A DNA stretch of 6,498 nt from contig JBAZOW010000210.1 in assembly GCA_041648495.1 (NCBI GenBank), forward strand, positions 1-6,498. Reading direction: 5' to 3'. This DNA is from Patulibacter sp041648495. GTDB taxonomy: Bacteria > Actinomycetota > Thermoleophilia > Solirubrobacterales > Solirubrobacteraceae. This document shows positions 1-4,690 of this stretch, piece by piece (position 1 is the stretch's first letter; each line of letters opens with the position of its first letter). The notes below the pieces were generated by a model. The model saw only the letters and a list, made by a program, of their open reading frames with translations, did not search any database and was not told the DNA's origin. A program made the translations under genes and the position numbers.

Positions 1-1446
1 GTCGAGGTCTCGGAGCTGCTCTCGGGCATGTTCGCGAAGGCCGGCATCAAGCACACGGTGCTCAACGCCAAGCCGGAGCACGCGGCCATCGAGGGCGAGA
101 CGGTCGCCGAGGCCGGGCGTGCCGGCGCGGTCACGATCGCCACGAACATGGCCGGTCGTGGCGTCGACATCAAGCTCGGTGGCGACCCGGAGCACCTGGT
201 GCGGGCCGAGCTGCGCAAGCAGGGGATCGACCCCGACCACGAGGAGTTCGACGAGAAGTTCGCGGCGATGCTTCCCGAGATCGAGGAGCGTTGCGCGCAG
301 GAGCGCGAGATCGTGATGGAGGCCGGCGGCCTCTTCATCTGCGGCACCGAGCGCCACGAGTCGCGCCGGATCGACAACCAGCTGCGTGGTCGTGCCGGCC
401 GTCAGGGCGACCCCGGCGAGTCGCGGTTCTTCCTCTCCGCCCAGGACGACCTGGTCCGGATCTTCGCGGGCGACCGGATCTACAAGATCCTCGACCGCTT
501 CCCGTCGACCGACGACGACGGGAACGAGCTGCCGATCTCGGCCGGGATGCTGACCAAGCAGATCGAGAAGGCCCAGCGCACCGTGGAGGAGCGCAACTTC
601 CTGATCCGCAAGCGCGTCCTCGAGTACGACGACGTGATCAACGAGCAGCGCCGCGTCGTCTACGCCTACCGCGACCAGATCCTCGAGGGTCGCGACATGA
701 GCAGCGACGCCAAGGAGGAGATCGGCAACGTCATCACCCGGGCGCTCGACGAGTACCTGCCGGCCGACGACTTCGAGCTGTGGGACGTCAACGGGTTGCT
801 CTCATCGCTCGGCGAGATCTGGCCGGTCACCCTCGACGCCGATGACCTCGACCCCGACGCGACCGACCGCGACGAGCTGACCCGACGGCTCCACGACGAC
901 TCGATCGCCGCCTACGAGACGCGCGAGGGCGAGTTCGGCGACGAGCTGATGCGCCAGGTCGAGCGCTACCTGCTGCTGCAGATCATCGATCAGCGCTGGC
1001 GCGAGCACCTCTACGACATGGACTACCTGCGCGAGGGGATCCACCTGCGCGGCTACGCCCAGATCGAGCCGATCGTCGCGTACAAGAACGAGGGCTACGA
1101 CCTCTTCCAGGACCTGATGGCGTCGATCTGGAGCGACTTCGCCAAGCTCGTCTTCCACGTCGAGGTCGAGGTCGAGGCCCCGGCGCTCGAGAGCGCGCCG
1201 ACGGCGACCGACGCCCAGGCCTACAACTACTCCGGCGGCACCGACGGTCAGCCGACCCCGCTCGAGGCGATCGCCGGCAACGACGTCGACTCGGCGGCGC
1301 TGCAGTCGTTCGGCGCGGGCGACGGGCAGCCGCAGGAGGCTCCCGCGGTGCAGCAGCGGACGGTCGCGGCGAACGACCAGCTCGGCCGCAACGACCTCTG
1401 CTGGTGCGGCTCGGGCCGCAAGTACAAGCGCTGCCACGGGGCGTAG
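1..1446 (+). CDS. secA: Protein translocase ATPase SecA, C-terminal half (5' end outside window)
   Basis: This is the motor ATPase that drives unfolded preproteins through the SecYEG channel at the inner face of the cytoplasmic membrane. The frame is open from base 1, and 481 codons are present, roughly the last half of a typical SecA. Visible parts in order are: nucleotide-binding domain 2 with helicase motif V (TIATNMAGRGVDIKLGG, nt ~133-183) and motif VI (QLRGRAGRQGDPG, nt ~379-417); the helical scaffold/IRA1 region (EERNFLIRKRVLEYDDVINEQR region, then QRWREHLYDMDYLREGIHLRG); an acidic, Ala/Pro/Gln-rich linker (nt ~1170-1380); and a C-terminal SEC-C zinc motif C-W-C-x8-C-H (Cys codons at 1399, 1405 and 1432, His at 1435). 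That motif is the SecB/ribosome-contact tail in other bacteria. The Walker A/B half and the preprotein cross-linking domain lie upstream of the window. prfB follows after 183 bases, the same gene order as in Bacillus. Nothing is broken in the visible part. Confidence 0.97.
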   Translation, partial: VEVSELLSGMFAKAGIKHTVLNAKPEHAAIEGETVAEAGRAGAVTIATNMAGRGVDIKLGGDPEHLVRAELRKQGIDPDHEEFDEKFAAMLPEIEERCAQEREIVMEAGGLFICGTERHESRRIDNQLRGRAGRQGDPGESRFFLSAQDDLVRIFAGDRIYKILDRFPSTDDDGNELPISAGMLTKQIEKAQRTVEERNFLIRKRVLEYDDVINEQRRVVYAYRDQILEGRDMSSDAKEEIGNVITRALDEYLPADDFELWDVNGLLSSLGEIWPVTLDADDLDPDATDRDELTRRLHDDSIAAYETREGEFGDELMRQVERYLLLQIIDQRWREHLYDMDYLREGIHLRGYAQIEPIVAYKNEGYDLFQDLMASIWSDFAKLVFHVEVEVEAPALESAPTATDAQAYNYSGGTDGQPTPLEAIAGNDVDSAALQSFGAGDGQPQEAPAVQQRTVAANDQLGRNDLCWCGSGRKYKRCHGA

Positions 1447-1464
1447 CGCCGGCCAGGTGACGGG

Positions 1465-1485
1465 CCGGGGAGGGCGACTCCCCGG
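1465..1485 (+). terminator. GC-rich hairpin after secA
   Basis: CCGGGGAG (1465-1472) and CTCCCCGG (1478-1485) form a perfect 8-bp stem with the 5-base loop GGCGA, starting 18 bases after the secA stop. No T-run follows, which is common for terminators in high-GC actinobacteria. Its 3' arm overlaps the 5' arm of the hairpin at 1481-1518, so the two cannot form together. The structure is seen; the terminator role is inferred. Confidence 0.6.
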
Positions 1486-1518
1486 ATCGGCGGCCCATTA
1501 CGCCGCCGCCGATTCGGG
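1481..1518 (+). other. Alternative 13-bp stem in the secA-prfB gap
   Basis: CCCGGATCGGCGG (1481-1493) pairs with CCGCCGATTCGGG (1506-1518) over 13 positions with a single G-T wobble, leaving a 12-base loop. It shares bases 1481-1485 with the preceding hairpin and is therefore mutually exclusive with it. It could be a second terminator, half of an attenuator-like switch, or simply GC-rich self-complementarity. Confidence 0.45.
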
Positions 1519-1536
1519 ATCGGCTCCTCGCTACGG

Positions 1537-1572
1537 CCCGGCCGTCCGGGGGCGAGTGCCCCGACGGCCGGG
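1537..1572 (+). terminator. Long bulged hairpin between secA and prfB
   Basis: The arms CCCGGCCGT (1537-1545) and ACGGCCGGG (1564-1572) are perfect complements. C1546-G1563 extends the stem. After a 2-base bulge, GGGGC/GCCCC (1549-1553/1558-1562) closes a GAGT loop, giving about 15 bp in 36 bases. It ends 57 bases before the prfB start and has no T-run after it. It most likely stops or slows secA read-through; a leader role for prfB is possible only if transcription continues from secA. Confidence 0.5.
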
Positions 1573-1611
1573 AGGCCGGCGTCCACGAGGCGCGGCCGGG
1601 TGAGGTGGGGC

Positions 1612-1620
1612 TGCTAATTT
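1612..1620 (+). promoter_or_regulatory. Possible extended -10 box for prfB (near-leaderless start)
   Basis: TGCTAATTT (1612-1620) fits an extended -10 (TGn + TAnnnT) and is the most AT-rich patch in the gap. A transcript would begin around 1627-1630, at or just before the prfB ATG at 1630. No convincing -35 is seen 17 bases upstream. The arrangement would explain why prfB has no Shine-Dalgarno at normal spacing. Confidence 0.3.
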
Positions 1621-1629
1621 CGACGGTCG

Positions 1630-2763
1630 ATGGCCGTCCCCGAATCCGCTCCGCAACGCACCGCCGACGCTCGCCGTCGGTTCGACGATCTGCTTCCGCA
1701 CCTGCGCCCGGCGGAGCTGCGCGATCGGGTCGCCGAGCTGGAGCAGGCGATGGGCGCGGCCGGCTTCTGGGACGACCAGGAGCAGGCGACGAAGGTCAAC
1801 TCCGAGCACTCACGGGCGACGAGCAAGCTGCAGGTCCACGACAGCCTGGAGTCCGACCTCGAGGATCTCGACGGGCTGCTCGAGCTGGCCGAGGAGGACG
1901 ATGATCTCGGCGACGAGCTGGTCACGCTGCTCGACGCGGTCGAGCGGCGGCTCGACGGGCTCGAGGAGGAGCGCCTCTTCACCGGCGAGTACGACGCCGG
2001 CGACGCGCTGATCACGATCAACGCCGGGGCTGGCGGGACCGACGCCCAGGACTGGGCCGAGATGGTCCTGCGGATGGAGATGAAGTGGGCCGAGAGCCGC
2101 GGCTTCAAGGTCGACCTGCTCGAGGCCTCCGCCGGTGAACAGGCCGGGATCAAGTCCGCGACCTTCAAGGCCGAGGGCGACCACGCCTACGGGCTGTTCT
2201 GCGCCGAGCGCGGGGTGCATCGTCTGGTCCGGATCTCGCCATACGACTCGCAGGGACGCCGTCAGACGGCGTTCGCCGGGCTCGAGGTCGCGCCGGTCGT
2301 CGACGAGATCGGCGACGTCGAGATCCGCGACGAGGACCTGCGCGTCGACACCTACCGGGCCTCGGGCGCCGGTGGGCAGCACGTCAACAAGACCGACTCC
2401 GCGGTGCGGCTGACGCACCTGCCGACGGGGATCGTCGTCGCCTGCCAGCAGGAGCGCTCGCAGACCGCCAACAAGGTGATGGCGATGAAGATGCTCTACG
2501 GCAAGATCGTCGAGCAGAAGGAGCGCGACCGCGCCGAGGAGATCGCCAAGGAGAAGGGCGAGTCGCAGGACGTCGGCTGGGGCTCGCAGATCCGCTCGTA
2601 CGTGCTCAACCCGTACACGATGGTCAAGGACCTGCGGACGGGCGTGGAGACCGGCAACGTCCAGCCGGTGCTCGAAGGCGCGCTCGACGAGTTCGTCCGC
2701 GCCTGGCTGCTGCAGCAGGCGGCGGGGAGCGAGTCGAAGGCGGCCGGGGACTCCGCCTCCTAG
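1630..2763 (+). CDS. prfB: Peptide chain release factor 2 (RF2)
   Basis: This class I release factor reads UGA and UAA in the ribosomal A site and triggers peptidyl-tRNA hydrolysis. The 377 residues are near the usual family length of about 365. An N-terminal helical domain (1-115) is followed by domain 2 with AGAGGTDAQDWAEM (~132-145), the stop-codon recognition tripeptide S-P-Y at 203-205 (SPF in E. coli), and domain 3 with RASGAGGQHVNKTDSAVR carrying the universal GGQ at 248-250. The tail has VGWGSQIRSYVLNPY and KDLRTGVETGN. The family is not in doubt. The start is fixed by an in-frame TAA at 1615 with no other start before the ATG at 1630; the next Met (41) lies inside conserved sequence. 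The nearest purine-rich site, GAGGTGGGG at ~1602-1610, is too far upstream to be an ordinary Shine-Dalgarno. The frame is continuous, so the autoregulatory +1 frameshift of many bacteria is absent. Confidence 0.97.
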   Translation: MAVPESAPQRTADARRRFDDLLPHLRPAELRDRVAELEQAMGAAGFWDDQEQATKVNSEHSRATSKLQVHDSLESDLEDLDGLLELAEEDDDLGDELVTLLDAVERRLDGLEEERLFTGEYDAGDALITINAGAGGTDAQDWAEMVLRMEMKWAESRGFKVDLLEASAGEQAGIKSATFKAEGDHAYGLFCAERGVHRLVRISPYDSQGRRQTAFAGLEVAPVVDEIGDVEIRDEDLRVDTYRASGAGGQHVNKTDSAVRLTHLPTGIVVACQQERSQTANKVMAMKMLYGKIVEQKERDRAEEIAKEKGESQDVGWGSQIRSYVLNPYTMVKDLRTGVETGNVQPVLEGALDEFVRAWLLQQAAGSESKAAGDSAS

Positions 2764-2783
2764 ATTCCGGGGCGGGACCGGCG

Positions 2784-2812
2784 CGGGCCTTCGGACTTCG
2801 TCGAAGCGCCCG
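2784..2812 (+). terminator. Hairpin terminator after prfB
   Basis: CGGGCCTTCG (2784-2793) pairs with CGAAG-c-GCCCG (2802-2812) over 10 bp with one bulged C, closing the 8-base loop GACTTCGT. It begins 20 bases after the prfB stop. GCCCG (2808-2812) can alternatively pair with CGGGC (2820-2824) across a 7-base loop, so two forms compete. No T-run follows. Confidence 0.55.
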
Positions 2813-2848
2813 GGTCTCTCGGGCCGCACGGCTTCTCGAACTGCTCCG
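2803..2848 (+). repeat. Divergent member of the GAACTGCTCC repeat family
   Basis: GAACTGCTCC at 2838-2847 is identical to the 3' arm core of the hairpin repeats at 2930, 3011 and 4298, but the usual GGGAGC 5' arm is missing. Instead GAAGC (2803-2807) pairs with GCTTC (2831-2835) around an inner GCCCG/CGGGC stem. This looks like a degenerate or half copy of the family. Confidence 0.4.
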
Positions 2849-2861
2849 GGGCGGGGTTCGG

Positions 2862-2878
2862 GATCGGCTTCGCTGATC
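2862..2878 (+). other. Short hairpin GATCGGC-TTC-GCTGATC
   Basis: GATCGGC (2862-2868) pairs with GCTGATC (2872-2878) over 7 bp including one G-T, with loop TTC and a TT following. The 13-mer TTCGGGATCGGCT that contains its left side (2857-2869) also occurs at 1513-1525 in the secA-prfB gap. It could be a weak secondary terminator. Confidence 0.3.
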
Positions 2879-2929
2879 TTGGGCCAGCGGTTGCGGGGAG
2901 GGCTCGGGACGCCTGCCGCTTGGCCGGCC

Positions 2930-2968
2930 GGGAGCATTTGGTCGGCCAAGAGCCGGCGAACTGCTCCC
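2930..2968 (+). repeat. 39-base REP-like hairpin, copy A
   Basis: The left arm is GGGAGCATTTGGTCGG (2930-2945), the loop CCAAGAG (7 bases), and the right arm CCGGCGAACTGCTCCC (2953-2968). Thirteen of 16 positions pair by Watson-Crick and one is a G-T wobble; left position 11 opposes a G. Size, loop length and mismatch position match copies B, C and D. Confidence 0.75.
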
Positions 2969-3010
2969 GTTGGGCGAGGTGTGCGGTGCGTTGTGGAGGC
3001 CCGGGCGGCC

Positions 3011-3049
3011 GGGAGTCATTGGCTGGACCGGAGTCCGCGAACTGCTCCG
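3011..3049 (+). repeat. 39-base REP-like hairpin, copy B
   Basis: The left arm is GGGAGTCATTGGCTGG (3011-3026), the loop ACCGGAG, and the right arm TCCGCGAACTGCTCCG (3034-3049). It has the same 16-7-16 geometry and orientation as copy A, 81 bases further on. Pairing is the weakest of the four, but the GAACTGCTCC core is exact. It lies 84 bases before the start of the AbiEi/DUF559 gene. Confidence 0.65.
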
Positions 3050-3132
3050 CGCATCGAGGGTGCGAAATTGGTGCAAGTCTGGTGCGGTTCGGCTGCCACA
3101 CGCAGATCGCCGCTCGACAACATCGAGTGGAC

Positions 3133-4203
3133 ATGGCGGGCTCTGGAACACAGCGCATCGAAGCGACAGGCAGGCGCGTCTCCGTTGCGCCCGAGGTCGA
3201 TCGACGGGTCGGTGACCTCGCCGCCACGCAGCACGGCGTCGTCGCTCGTCGGCAGCTGTTGGCTCTCGGACTGAGTGGCGACGCAGTCGATGTGCGCGCC
3301 CGGCGCGGTTGGCTGCGCCCGGTGCACCGCGGCGTCTATGCCGTGGGGCGTGAGGATCTGGTCGATCGCGGTCGCTGGATGGCTGCGGTATTGGCGTCCG
3401 GAGCGCGGGTCTGGCTCCCGGCGAGCACTCGAACCGTGGAGCAACGACAGCCGGCCTTCTCAGGTTCTGCCTCCTGGACGGGGGACGACGCTCCGGGCCC
3501 GGTGGTCCTGCTCAGCCACCATTCGGCCGCGGCGTTGCACGGGCTTCTCCCCGCGCGGGACCGACGGGCGGTCGAGATCACCACCGCGTCGTCCCGTAAG
3601 CCGCGCCCGGGCATTCGTAGTCACCGGTCGCGCCAGGTCGACGGGGCCGCGACGGTGCGCGACGGCATCCCGTGCACCACGGTCGCCCGCACGCTGGTCG
3701 ACGTGGCGGCCAGCGGCAACGCGGCCGCGTTCGAGCGGGCCTGGTCCTCGGCGGCGAGCCGACGGCTGCTGCGGCGTGCAGAGGTCGAGCGCGAGCTCTC
3801 CTCATCACCGTCCCGGGCCGGCGCGGCTGCGGTCCGCGAAGCGTTCGCGGCGGACACGGACTACCTGGCTCAGCCCACACGGAGCAGATTGGAGCGTGAC
3901 GCACTACGCCTGTGCCGTGACTTCGGGCTGCCTCGTCCGTACGCGAACCGCCTGCTTCGCCTTGACGATCGGACCGTCGAAGCGGATCTGCTGTGGCCCG
4001 ACGCACGACTGGTCGTGGAGATCGACGGCGACGCTACGCACGAACACGCTTCAGCGCGGCGGAACGACCGAGAGCGCGATCTTGTCCTCGACCGGGCCGG
4101 CTGGCGGACGCTCAGAATCGCGGAGTCCGAGCTGCTCCTCGACCGCGTCGGGACCGCGGAGCGGCTTCGGCAAGCGCTCGCGCCGCGGGCGCCGCCGCTC
4201 TAG
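3133..4203 (+). CDS. AbiEi antitoxin-like domain fused to DUF559 endonuclease-like domain
   Basis: Accessory protein of 356 residues; exact role unknown. Residues ~22-72 (VDRRVGDLAATQHGVV, then RRGWLRPVHRGVYAVG) look like the AbiEi_4 winged-helix head of type IV antitoxins and related DNA-binding regulators. The middle carries family motifs LSHHSAAALHGL (127-138), VEITTASSRKPRPGIRSHRS (147-166) and DGIPCTTVARTLVDVAA (177-193). Residues ~250-345 resemble DUF559, a Vsr-like PD-(D/E)XK fold: SRLERDALRLCRDFGLPRPY, then Asp285 in EADLLW, E296-x-D298 in VVEIDG, and RERDLVLDRAGWRTLRI. The putative catalytic acids are kept. An extra segment of about 30 residues (92-123) precedes LSHHSAAALHGL. The ATG at 3133 (GTG at 3127 possible) has only a weak GAGTGG upstream. 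The frame stays open back to 2920, but that part is repeat-rich intergenic DNA. No AbiEii toxin gene lies beside it. Codon use is much less G/C-ended than in secA or prfB, suggesting acquisition. Hairpin repeats flank it on both sides. Confidence 0.85.
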   Translation: MAGSGTQRIEATGRRVSVAPEVDRRVGDLAATQHGVVARRQLLALGLSGDAVDVRARRGWLRPVHRGVYAVGREDLVDRGRWMAAVLASGARVWLPASTRTVEQRQPAFSGSASWTGDDAPGPVVLLSHHSAAALHGLLPARDRRAVEITTASSRKPRPGIRSHRSRQVDGAATVRDGIPCTTVARTLVDVAASGNAAAFERAWSSAASRRLLRRAEVERELSSSPSRAGAAAVREAFAADTDYLAQPTRSRLERDALRLCRDFGLPRPYANRLLRLDDRTVEADLLWPDARLVVEIDGDATHEHASARRNDRERDLVLDRAGWRTLRIAESELLLDRVGTAERLRQALAPRAPPL

Positions 4204-4224
4204 CTCCGGCGATCTGGTCTCGGC

Positions 4225-4263
4225 GGGAGCGGTTGACCGGACAGGGACCGGTCAAGTGCTCCC
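4225..4263 (+). repeat. 39-base REP-like hairpin, copy C (possible terminator)
   Basis: The left arm is GGGAGCGGTTGACCGG (4225-4240), the loop ACAGGGA, and the right arm CCGGTCAAGTGCTCCC (4248-4263). Fourteen Watson-Crick pairs plus one G-T make it the best-paired copy, and GC/GC at 4223-4224/4264-4265 extends it to 18 positions. It starts 21 bases after the stop of the AbiEi/DUF559 gene, so it may also serve as that gene's terminator. Confidence 0.75.
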
Positions 4264-4279
4264 GCGGCGCGGGGTGGTG

Positions 4280-4301
4280 TCTCGGCTACGAACGGCCGAG
4301 A
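4280..4301 (+). repeat. Dispersed hairpin CTCGGC...GCCGAG, copy 1
   Basis: TCTCGGC (4280-4286) pairs perfectly with GCCGAGA (4295-4301) over the loop TACGAACG. A close relative is at 6009-6034, sharing CTCGGCT, ACGAACGGCCGAG and a following CAG. The outermost pair is T-A here and G-C there, a compensatory change. It overlaps the left arm of repeat copy D by four bases. Confidence 0.55.
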
Positions 4302-4336
4302 GCAGCTGATCGGGGAGGAACCGATGAACTGCTCCC
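4298..4336 (+). repeat. 39-base REP-like hairpin, copy D
   Basis: The left arm is GAGAGCAGCTGATCGG (4298-4313), the loop GGAGGAA, and the right arm CCGATGAACTGCTCCC (4321-4336), with 13 of 16 positions paired. It has the same orientation and geometry as copies A-C, 73 bases after copy C. Inner pairs A-T/T-A replace the G-C/T-G of copy A, which preserves the stem. Confidence 0.7.
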
Positions 4337-4382
4337 GAGGCGTGAGGGTGGGGTCCTGCGCGGAGGTGGCAGCCGGACAGGC

Positions 4383-4435
4383 CGACCGGTCGTCGTTGGA
4401 CTGCCTAGGGGTGTCGTTCGGCGACCGGTCGTCGT
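4383..4435 (+). repeat. Direct repeat CGACCGGTCGTCGT, two copies
   Basis: CGACCGGTCGTCGT occurs at 4383-4396 and 4422-4435, 39 bases apart, each followed by a near-identical (T)GGAC. Each copy contains the 10-base palindrome CGACCGGTCG. The pair lies 50-120 bases upstream of the possible promoter of the acyl-CoA dehydrogenase gene. It could be a tandem regulator site or repeat debris: CCGGACAGG-CCG-ACCGGTC at 4373-4391 resembles the centre of repeat copy C. Confidence 0.45.
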
Positions 4436-4483
4436 GGACGGGCAGCGGGTTCGGTGTGGTCGGGCTACCCGGAGTAACAAAGT

Positions 4484-4508
4484 TGGCTGGCCAGCCAGTA
4501 AGCTGGCT
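4484..4508 (+). promoter_or_regulatory. Overlapping palindromes over a possible -10 box (operator candidate)
   Basis: TGGCTGGCCAGCCA (4484-4497) is a perfect 14-base palindrome. Sharing its right end, AGCCAG (4493-4498) and CTGGCT (4503-4508) form a second inverted repeat around TAAG. The hexamer TAAGCT (4499-4504) fits an actinobacterial TAnnnT -10 box and lies in the centre of the second repeat; no clear -35 is seen. This arrangement would suit repression by a dimeric regulator such as a TetR-family protein, commonly found controlling fatty-acid genes. The regulator is not in the window. Confidence 0.4.
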
Positions 4509-4514
4509 CGGTCA

Positions 4515-4671
4515 CGCCGGAGAGGCGTCCGGCAGGGCTAGCGCCTGTGGTTGCCGGGGCCGCTCCGGGGTCTTGAGACCCAGTAGTCGCCGGAGTCGTG
4601 CCGGCGCCCGATATTCCATGACCGCCGGAGCCTGCTCCGGTACCCCACACTCGCCGGAGCCTGCTCCGGCG
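4515..4671 (+). repeat. Four hairpins opened by CGCCGGAG ahead of the acyl-CoA dehydrogenase gene
   Basis: The octamer CGCCGGAG occurs at 4515, 4588, 4623 and 4652, and each copy starts a hairpin. These are GCCGG/CCGGC (4516-4533), CGCCGG/CCGGCG with a 7-base loop (4588-4606), CCGGAGC-CT-GCTCCGG (4625-4640), and CGCCGGAGC-CT-GCTCCGGCG (4652-4671, 9-bp stem). The last two are near-identical and 29 bases apart. The array ends 10 bases before the Shine-Dalgarno. If the promoter at ~4500 is right, all four lie in a leader RNA of about 180 bases. Confidence 0.55.
4568..4581 (+). other. Perfect hairpin GGGTCT-TG-AGACCC
   Basis: GGGTCT (4568-4573) and AGACCC (4576-4581) are perfect complements separated by TG. 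The element lies between the first and second CGCCGGAG hairpins in the same leader region. It may be a DNA palindrome for a dimeric regulator or part of the leader fold; no specific assignment is possible. Confidence 0.4.
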
Positions 4672-4680
4672 CCCCGACCC

Positions 4681-4684
4681 GGAG
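4681..4684 (+). promoter_or_regulatory. Shine-Dalgarno of the acyl-CoA dehydrogenase gene
   Basis: GGAG sits 6 bases before the ATG at 4691, and no competing in-frame start is nearby. It fixes the start that gives the family-typical N-terminus MAIDFTLTDEQQ. Confidence 0.65.
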
Positions 4685-4690
4685 CCCGAG

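Noticed and set aside
1605..1904. GTG-started frame overlapping prfB as an RF2 frameshift leader
   Set aside because: The RF2 frame itself is complete from ATG 1630, no TGA lies at the canonical shift position, and the overlapping frame encodes nothing like an RF2 N-terminus.
1810..2949. Long minus-strand open frame across prfB
   Set aside because: Antisense shadow of a high-GC gene with biased third positions; no recognisable protein family.
2920..3132. N-terminal extension of the AbiEi/DUF559 protein (open frame back to 2920)
   Set aside because: The stretch covers two hairpin repeats, and its translation (for example EPANCSRW and ESANCSAH from the repeats) has no family similarity. The homologous part starts after the ATG at 3133.
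4588..4671. CRISPR-like array
   Set aside because: Repeats are only 8-18 bases, spacing is irregular (73, 35, 29), the intervals are too short for spacers and no cas genes are near.
4204..4690. Small genes in the 487-base gap, including the frame from 4324
   Set aside because: Arg/Gly/Ser-rich translations generated by repeats and hairpins, no Shine-Dalgarno with a credible start, and overlap into the acyl-CoA dehydrogenase in another frame.
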